From assembly GCA_033030425.1 (NCBI GenBank), contig JAUFSD010000023.1, forward strand, positions 186,001 through 250,000: a DNA stretch of 64,000 bases, written 5' to 3'. Each line of letters starts with the position of its first letter. Position 1 is the stretch's first letter. The translations under genes and the position numbers were made by a program. The notes beneath the pieces are model-generated. The model had not been told where the DNA came from and made no database searches. It worked only from the letters and a program-made list of their open reading frames with translations. This stretch comes from Verpa conica (taxonomy: Eukaryota > Ascomycota > Pezizomycetes > Pezizales > Morchellaceae). Of this stretch, positions 57,265 to 64,000 are shown piece by piece.

Positions 57265-57306
57265 TGTTTTAGATGTCATATCCTGGGACACGTACATGAC
57301 ATGCTA
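57265..57306 (+). other. Zinc-knuckle-like coding relic
   Basis: A short frame reads CFRCHILGHVHDM, matching the first three ligands of a CCHC zinc knuckle, but the fourth Cys is absent. The frame around it is short. It may be the fossil of a retrotransposon Gag or LINE ORF1 protein. Confidence 0.25.
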
Positions 57307-58687
57307 GATGACACGTTGGCTGAGATGTCTGCATCGCCCATCGGCTTGGAAATACCACCTGTGCTACAGAGACCCAGCCCCGTTATCGCCAAGTCGGTAC
57401 AGGGTAAGAATCTATCTAAGACAAAGACAGTAACTTATCGGTAGAAGATATACCGGCCGGGAAAAGTGACATCCGTGATGTCATATAATCAACCGGGGAG
57501 AGGGAATCGATTTCGATTGTCCAGTCTTGACTGGGCCACGTGAGACTATTCTAGCTTGATGCAAGGCCAGCCCAGGCCAAACAAAGTCGTTAGATATCAT
57601 ACGATAGAACATGATGCTTCAAGGTGACCAGTGCTTAATGCCCCGCGAGGACTGTTCTTTTTGTTGTTATGACATTCAATACCCATCGAGAGGTCGGTGG
57701 GTGCATGCACGAAAAGTTCTGTTTTACCACCCAGGCACTATGTATTATTCCAGATAGGAGATAATGGGGCCCCTTCAATGAGATTAAGTATAGTCCTCCC
57801 AAAGATAATTCGCTTGTGCATTTACCTGGTAGATCAGTAATCATTGATATAACACACCCTCATATGAATTCATCCACCAGAAAAAAGAAATTTTACCCAA
57901 AAGACCTCGGGGCTGTCCGATGATCGAGCCGACATTCAGCTCGATATGATATGCTTGCTTAGCGTTATCACTCTTTTTTATTTCTCAGCAATTTTCCCCT
58001 TCAGCCAATAGATTACGTCATGAGGATCATTTCCGAGAGCTAGTAGGCAGAGAGAGAGAAAGAGAGAGACATGTCTAGAAGGATACTACTTTACGGATTG
58101 GTCAGGGTTGAACTGATCACCACGGCATTACGGACATGAGGTTTTTGTCGCTTCGGCTAGGTAAGCATCGGCCCGTCGACAAATCGGCATATCGGCATCG
58201 TCGTACTACAAGGAAGTCTGCCTTCCCCCTGCGCGTTATGTGATTACATGCCTACTCGCGTGTAAAGGATAGGCTCTAGCAAGCCCTCTACACAGATACA
58301 GAGATCACGGCAGGAGATTGATCTTCTGAATTCCCTTAATGGATGTATCCATAACTACTTTCCCCCCCCTTCATCTCCCCCCCTCTCCAGTCCCGCTGCT
58401 TCCCGAACACCTTCTCCTCGTGACCCCTGCTGCACCGTGTCGCGACGCTGCTACTAACAAAACACACTATTGGACCATCTGCTCACGGAGAAATCACAGG
58501 CCAATCCAGTCAAACTATCCATCGCAGCACCCTAAAAAACGGTCCATCACACGATCGCCCGATCTCAGACCTCCATCATCCCCTCTCGCCTCAACAAACC
58601 GACCTCACCGCGCATGGTTCGGATCCGGTGCCGAGACTCACTTTCCTTGTTATGGGAGAAAAGAGGCGAGTAAAAAAAGCTTGACTG

Positions 58688-58693
58688 GCCAAG
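58688..58693 (+). promoter_or_regulatory. PacC/Rim101 core site GCCAAG
   Basis: Exact GCCAAG match about 2.0 kb upstream of the palF start codon. PacC and Rim101 bind GCCARG. Confidence 0.35.
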
Positions 58694-58832
58694 GCTCGAG
58701 AGCAGCCCCCTTCCCCCGCCCCCACGTTGCAGACAGGCAAAAACAAGCACTTGCTGCAGGATTTGGATGGCCCAGCCTGTGATGGAGAGAGGCTGGGGGA
58801 AAAACAAGCATCGCTGAGCCCTCTTGGTATTG

Positions 58833-58838
58833 CTTGGC
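58833..58838 (-). promoter_or_regulatory. PacC/Rim101 core site GCCAAG
   Basis: Exact match on the minus strand (CTTGGC on plus), about 1.8 kb upstream of the palF start. Confidence 0.35.
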
Positions 58839-60200
58839 AGATTAGTTTGGCAGCATGGCGCTAACGGCAAAGTGCCGGGGAATTTTTTAAAAAGGGTCAT
58901 GGGTGATGTCACTTGCTACAACCGAGTCGTAGCCGAGGAGTGGGAGCCCGTACACGCGCAAGAGAGCAAGCGTTAAATGGGAGTGGGTAGCAACAGTGAG
59001 CAGCGGGCAGTGGGCAGCAGCAGCAGCAGCAGTTGCAGCAGTTGCAGAGGGGAGCGAAAGCAGGCGAGGTGCCGACTAGGGGAGACAGTCTTACGTTTTT
59101 TATTTTTTATTTTACTCATAGCGCAGTGGATGGGAGGTAAAAGGGAGGGATGAAGGGATTTATTTACTGAGAACAGGTTGGGTCCGTTGACGCGCTATGT
59201 CCTTTTGGGTGTTGTGAGCACTGATGAAAGGCGCGGAGGTGAAGCCGCTAGCGAGTAGGGGGGGAAGTGAGAGGGGGAAACAACCATCTCGCTTCCTTCG
59301 GGAACCTGGAATGTTACATATTGAGTTCTTTGTTTCGTGCGCGACCGAAACCACGAAGGAAGTTGTATGATAGGGGGGGGTCACTCATGAGGGAGCCGAA
59401 GATGGCTATTCAGACGATTCCCTCTCCTCCCCTCAGCAGTGTAGATATACACAACACACACAGGAATGCACGCCAAAAAAAAGCATCCAAGAAAACAAGC
59501 CTTTGGCAAGAAAGCCCTAAGGAAGGGTGAACCAGTCCCAGTCTCAGTTGCACCGCGCGGCGTGAGCGTGGTGTGTGCAGCACTGTGCAGCGTGTGCGTG
59601 TGGGAGGTGGCAGAGGAGGCAGAGAGCAGGTGGGGGGGTGGGAAGGGCTCATAAATGGGCGACGGCTGCCATGCTGCCGAGAGAAAGCTCGGCGTGGAGA
59701 CAAGCAAGCAATTCACGGGAACCCAGGGATCGAATTACGAAGGGGGCAGACACAAGCATTTTCCAAGACTTCGACAGGTTCCGCACCCAAGAGATCCACA
59801 GCAAGTGTTTGTCGTGAGTCTCCAAGAGGGAAGGGCAGAGATCCACTTCACTCTCCTCCCTGCCACTGGGGGACAAGTGCCTCAATCCAACATCCACCAG
59901 TCAGCTCGCTGTGAGGCCCGTCGGCATTTCTGGGTGCTATTATTAAAATCGGTTTTATCGGCAGCGTCATCTTCTGGTGCCGTCGCGCTTCATTCCAGTC
60001 TCTTTTTTCTTATTCTTTCCCTTTTCCTCACTATTCACTCACTTGCCCCTTCCCTTTACTTTCTTCCCTTTACTTTCCCTTCCCTTCCCTTCCCCCTTCC
60101 CCTTCCCCCCCCCCTTCCCTTCTCTTCCATCAATCATCCTTCTCTAGAAAGGCTTATCATCCCCCCCCCCTCCTCCTTCCAAGACTCAAGCCCTGGAGTA

Positions 60201-60206
60201 GCCAAG
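60201..60206 (+). promoter_or_regulatory. PacC/Rim101 core site GCCAAG
   Basis: Exact match about 470 bp upstream of the palF start, inside the pyrimidine-rich leader. Confidence 0.4.
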
Positions 60207-60502
60207 CTTTCACTCCCCTATCTGTCAAAGACTTTGATTCTTCCCAGCGGGTTGCTGCCTCTGCCTTTGCCTCTATCTCCGTTGCTGCTGCACAATCAAG
60301 CCTTTTTGGTGTTCCTCTCCGTCGGATTTACCGAGGATCTTGCTTTATTTTCGGGCAATAGAACATCGAGCTCTCGAGTCCCACCACCCCCTCCACAAGA
60401 AGTCTCCCCCCACCCATCTAACTTCTCCTCTCTCACCTGCCCATCACCATATATAGTCCTCGCGGCTCTCGCGTTTCTTTCGTTATTCTCTATTCCCCCT
60501 CG

Positions 60503-60508
60503 CTTGGC
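60503..60508 (-). promoter_or_regulatory. PacC/Rim101 core site GCCAAG
   Basis: Exact match on the minus strand (CTTGGC on plus), about 165 bp upstream of the palF start. Confidence 0.4.
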
Positions 60509-60672
60509 AGACCCTGTACCCTATCCGGCTCGTTCGATACGGTCGGAGCTGTATCCGGTCCGGACGCGACATCACACTCCCCCTTGATAGTCATTGGGGA
60601 AACCTCACTCCTCTTTCGCTAAGAGCATCTGCTCTTTCTTTTATTAAAAAATCCCCACCCCTCTTTCTCACA

Positions 60673-62718
60673 ATGACAACCAAATCATCCTCACGTCCAT
60701 CGTTATTGAACCGTCTCAAATCAAAAACATCATCACTGTCGCTTCCTGGCTTACGACCGTCGCGGCGAACACTGACCGATTTTCACATTCGCCTCAATGA
60801 CCCCCATCGTGTATATTCACCAACAGATATTGTCAAAGGGTCCGTATGCGTCACCGTCGACCGACCGTTAAACCTTACACATCTCGTCGTAAATCTTGTT
60901 GGTCGTGTCGACTTGAATTTGTCTTCGGGGAAGGAGTCGGGAAAGAGACGGAAGGAATGGGATGCTGAATATGATGATGGATTGGGCGGTATAGTGTTGT
61001 GCAGGGATGAGATTGTGTTGTGTGGTGAAGGGAGACTGGAACCTGGGGTTTATGAATTTGGCTTTGACCTAATGTTTGTCTTGGTGGGGAAAATTGTGGG
61101 GGGACTGCCGAGTTCTTTGGATGTTTGTCTCCTCTCACTCGTCCAAACTTGAATTTTGCCAAGCAAAGCTCGATATACAGCTGTAGCCGAACTGACATGA
61201 TTGCAGTTTGAGAAAGGTTCAATATCATACACCATATCATCCACCTTGACCCGACCTACAGCTATCTCACCTACCACAACATGTACAACAAAAATCAACC
61301 TTGTCGAAACAATCGACATCGCTCATCTTCAAAAGCCCAAGCCACATATTATATCGTTAGAGCCCATCATCTCTCGGCGGTCACGCAAACGTCCCTCATC
61401 ACCGGCAACTACTCCATCGGTTGCCTCATCACCTAATAGTTCTCATGGCAACCTACCACCTAGCTCTGACCCTGGTTATCTTTCGCCAGCACCGAATCCC
61501 GCATATATAAAATCAAAAACAATCACTGCATCTATCGAAATGATGAAAGCAGGTGCTCTTCGTGGTGACAATATACCAATCAAGATATCCATCCGTCATA
61601 CAAAACCAATAAAGTCTCTCAACGGTATAATACTAACCTTGTACCGACAAACACGCTTCGACCCAGCACATCGCCCACAACCGCCCTTAAAGAAGGCCCT
61701 TTCATCAGCGGCTGGAGGTGGTGGTGGAGGTGGTACATTCCGGAAAGACTTGTCACAAACTGTCATGCCACTCATCGTGGACCCTAATACCCTCACTACT
61801 GTCGTAAGAGCTAACCTAAGGGTTCCCGAGGATGTCTTCCCCACCATCAATTCAGTTCCAGGCGGCGAGGTCTCATTCAGATATTGGGTTGAGGTTGTTG
61901 TTGACCTGGGTGGAAAGTTGAGTGGAAGGGACGATATATTTATTGCTGGAACAACAATACCTGGGCTACCTAGACCGAAAAGTGTTGGGGATGGAGATAG
62001 TGGTGGGAGAATGGCAAGTGAAGGTGGAATTATGATTGAGACTGAGAGGATAAAAAAGCGGGAAAAGAGCGTCGTGTTTTGCAAAGTCCCGGTTGTGATT
62101 GGGAGTGTGGACTCTGTGACTGGGAAAGGGAGGAGAGCCGGCGTTAGGCAATTATCAATACCACAAGTGGAGGAGGCAGCAGATGAAGTGGTGGATGTAC
62201 CAGCGTCTCCGACCTTACGGCAAGAGGACCCCGAGTTACAAGAGCAAGGGCAGGATTGGAATGAGGACCAAGCGCCTGATTATTCACGACACCCCGACGA
62301 AGAATCTCACTATCACAACATGTCACCATTATCTCACGAACCTGGGCGAGAGGGTATTGAACAACCACACGAGGAGATGGATGAGAAAACACGAATGAAT
62401 CTTGCTGAGCAGACCCTCCTTCCTAGCGCACCACCTGGTCTAGAAATAGGCGAAAGCAGTGGGAGTGCTAGTGCTCCGCCGTTGACATTAGAAGAGACAC
62501 CTGGGTATTATCCATCGGCTCCGCCGCTTGAACCCCATGATCAAGATCAGCACGATATTCAGGAAGGGGATGATAAACAAGAAGCCGAAAGGCGGAGACT
62601 TCTGGCAGCTGCAAGTAGCCCGGATGATGGCACAGCAGAGGGAAGCAGTGGTGGAGCGAGTGCTCCTGTGCTGGATGAACATGATCTAGAAGGCGGGCTA
62701 CCGAGATACCGACGATAA
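60673..62718 (+). CDS. palF: pH-response arrestin PalF/RIM8
   Basis: Two exons, 60673-61122 and 61207-62718, with an 84-bp intron, giving 653 residues. The junction joins LPSSLD to FEKGSISYTI, the expected arrestin-N sequence. PalF/Rim8 is the arrestin-like adaptor of the ambient-pH pathway: it binds the PalH/Rim21 sensor, is ubiquitinated and recruits ESCRT components (Vps23), leading to PacC/Rim101 processing. The arrestin N domain covers about 34-200 (DFHIRLNDPHRVYSPTDIV, then NLTHLVVNLVG) and ends with the PalF-typical KPKPHIISLEPI before a Ser/Pro loop. The arrestin C domain covers about 255-450. The acidic, Pro-rich tail has two PSAP motifs (556-559 and 586-589), the form bound by Tsg101/Vps23 UEV domains. 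A short VLVGKIVGG stretch before LPSSLD appears as an insertion against relatives as I remember them. Four PacC core sites lie upstream. Confidence 0.92.
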
Positions 62719-63639
62719 CAAAACTCTTGACGATTTGCTTTAGGAAACTTTTGTCTTATATTCCCTTTTTTTCTTATCTGTTTATGGGCATTCTGTTTTT
62801 TTGTTTTTTTTCGGGTGGGAGGAGTGTCTAGGAGTAAATATCTTTTATACTTTTGCATTTTTCTGGACAAAATTTGTGACGGAGAAGAGTTTTTTATTTT
62901 AACAGTTACTTAGTGTCTATTTTTTCTATCTTCTGGTTGGTTCTCTTGGATTCATTCACTTTTTAGCATATTTCTTATGTTTTTGTTCTAACTTTTACCC
63001 GATCGTCGGGGGGTAGGGATGGACCGGGGCCTGGATCATTGGGACGGAGTCGCTTTTTACCTTTTTTTTTTTGTTTGAAAACATTTTTGCTTCATGTTTA
63101 TTGGTTCTCTTTTTTATATATAGGAGGTTTGATGCTTTAGCGTCCACCTATAGTGGTTGTGGCGTTGGTAAATATGAACTCGATCAGAGCCTGAGGTCTT
63201 TGAGCTGAAGGCCACACATTACATACATAAGCTGCGCAGTTTTTGGGCTCGGTCCGGGGTGATTTGTCAATTTCGGGGAACCAGGGTCCGTATGGCCTGT
63301 GGGGGTTGTTAGATACTATGGAGATACGGGATGAAGGGTATCTTACATGTGAAAGTGTTGGGAGGCGGAGCCTTAAGTTTCCGGTATGAGACTTTGATTC
63401 TTGCCGAATACGATGGCTCGGCGCCTCTAGTACTTATGTTGTTGTATGCATAGGCTGTCACTCGGCCGGTACGTGTGCGTGAGTAATCATTAACTTAGTA
63501 GCGCATCAAGGTTATGGCCACGGTTACAGTCCCAGTTTCCAGGGGTTAACTTCCAACTCTTCAACCACTAACTACGTCACGGGTCGCAACGTCAAGAATA
63601 AGAATTGTTTATATAGCTAAATGTTTTCTTCCGTGATAT
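62719..63639. other. 3' flank of palF
   Basis: T-rich sequence likely to hold the palF 3' UTR and polyadenylation signals (T tracts at 62767-62812 and 63061-63073). I see no gene. Confidence 0.6.
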
Positions 63640-63752
63640 GGAAGGATGACCGAGTGGTTAAGGTGTGTGACTCAAGTATTCTAACTTTCTTGCTTATAAA
63701 GCGAGGTTTCTCATGGGCCTAGCCCGCGGGGGTTCGAATCCCCCTCCTTTCA
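63640..63752 (+). tRNA. tRNA-Leu(CAA) with intron
   Basis: The acceptor stem GGAAGGA (63640-63646) pairs with TCCTTTC (63745-63751), followed by discriminator A at 63752. The D arm is ACCGAGTGGTTAAGGT, with the A box. The anticodon stem TGTGA pairs with TCTCA with one mismatch, and the loop carries CAA at 63673-63675. A 31-nt intron (about 63677-63707) follows position 37, and its CTTG can pair with the anticodon CAAG, as in known pre-tRNA-Leu(CAA). The long variable arm GGGC-CTA-GCCC is leucine-type, and the T arm is GGGGG-TTCGAAT-CCCCC. It reads UUG codons. Confidence 0.9.
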
Positions 63753-64000
63753 TCATTCTTTTTATGCTTCTCCCTTATAGGGCAGTACCTTAATCTTATT
63801 CTAACGTAGTTAGTGGATAGATGCATATGCGTCGTTATATTACGTATACCCTACTAGTGTTATATATCCACAGGCTGTATAGCCTATCGCTCTACATTGA
63901 GCCGGGGGCTGTGGTTCACTAGTCGTTTCGCTAATATTGTACCAATGGAAGGATTCCAGTAGGTGTGGTGTAGGGTAATAGTAAACCCCAAACGGAAGAT

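Larger units (their letters stand above)
53656..58338. other. AT-rich repeat block
   Basis: No gene is supported. It holds the 585-bp MITE, a zinc-knuckle-like relic near 57265-57306, and repeated CTATAAGAATA and TTCTTATAGG words at 54066-54160 and 55310-55370 that resemble the MITE at 3740. Overlapping minus-strand frames at 55428-55779 are unrecognised. Small inverted repeats are TGACATC/GATGTCA near 57467 and ATCGAGC/GCTCGAT near 57924. Confidence 0.55.
58339..60672 (+). promoter_or_regulatory. Long upstream region and pyrimidine-rich leader of palF
   Basis: This 2.3-kb stretch has no supported gene. Its 3' half is strongly pyrimidine-rich (60000-60190 with C9-C10 runs), as in long fungal 5' leaders, followed by more C/T-rich sequence up to the palF ATG. 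CAG/GTTGCAG repeats sit near 58994-59050. It contains four PacC/Rim101 core sites listed separately. The 310-codon frame at 59655-60587 is Ser/Pro/Leu low-complexity from this tract. Confidence 0.55.

Noticed and set aside
59655..60587. 310-codon frame upstream of palF
   Set aside because: Low-complexity Ser/Pro/Leu/Phe translation of a pyrimidine tract, with no domain and no continuity with palF.

Overview
The window is a piece of nuclear chromosome from a filamentous ascomycete (Pezizomycotina). The evidence is spliced genes with short GT-AG introns (58 to 187 bp), fungal-specific families (a PalF/RIM8 ambient-pH arrestin, a HeLo-domain protein, a GPI-anchored Ser/Thr-rich wall protein, a SAM-PH protein) and an intron-containing tRNA-Leu(CAA). 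The ankyrin-rich gene content and large AT-rich repeat blocks fit a Pezizomycetes-type genome (truffle or morel relatives). That placement is inference.

Layout. 1-4960: gene-free AT-rich sequence with one small TA-flanked MITE. 4961-7648 (-): multi-pass membrane protein with a near-identical ankyrin array. 10879-14290 (+): three-exon GPI-anchored Ser/Thr-rich protein. 16119-19126 (-): SAM-PH (Boi-like) protein. 19127-27145: 8 kb without a gene, rich in microsatellites and purine or pyrimidine tracts. 27146-28334 (-): isopenicillin-N-synthase-like dioxygenase. 31448-32177 (+): MND1. 33137-34405 (-): F-box/ankyrin protein. 34406-37875: repeat block with two MITEs. 37876-39901 (-): gag-like retroelement remnant with a frameshifted second ORF. 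40756-41754 (-): pseudogene with nonsense codons that all fit C-to-T change. 43245-44371 (+): YIF1. 45059-45670 (-): small F-box-like/ankyrin protein. 47476-49194 (-) and 49636-53348 (+): divergent pair, a HeLo-pseudokinase and a kinase-ankyrin protein. 53774-54358: a 585-bp MITE. 60673-62718 (+): palF. 63640-63752 (+): tRNA-Leu(CAA).

Housekeeping genes (SAM-PH, MND1, YIF1, palF, tRNA) alternate with an accessory, repeat-rich compartment holding four ankyrin proteins, the HeLo/kinase pair, MITEs, a gag remnant and a decayed gene. The most interesting locus is the divergent pair at 47-53 kb. One product joins a HeLo (cell-death, MLKL-like four-helix) domain to a pseudokinase; the other joins a kinase with intact catalytic motifs to ankyrin repeats. 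This resembles the animal MLKL / RIPK4-type arrangement and is a good candidate for a fungal regulated-cell-death or allorecognition module. The exon structures given were built by hand from splice signals and reading frame and have not been tested against RNA.
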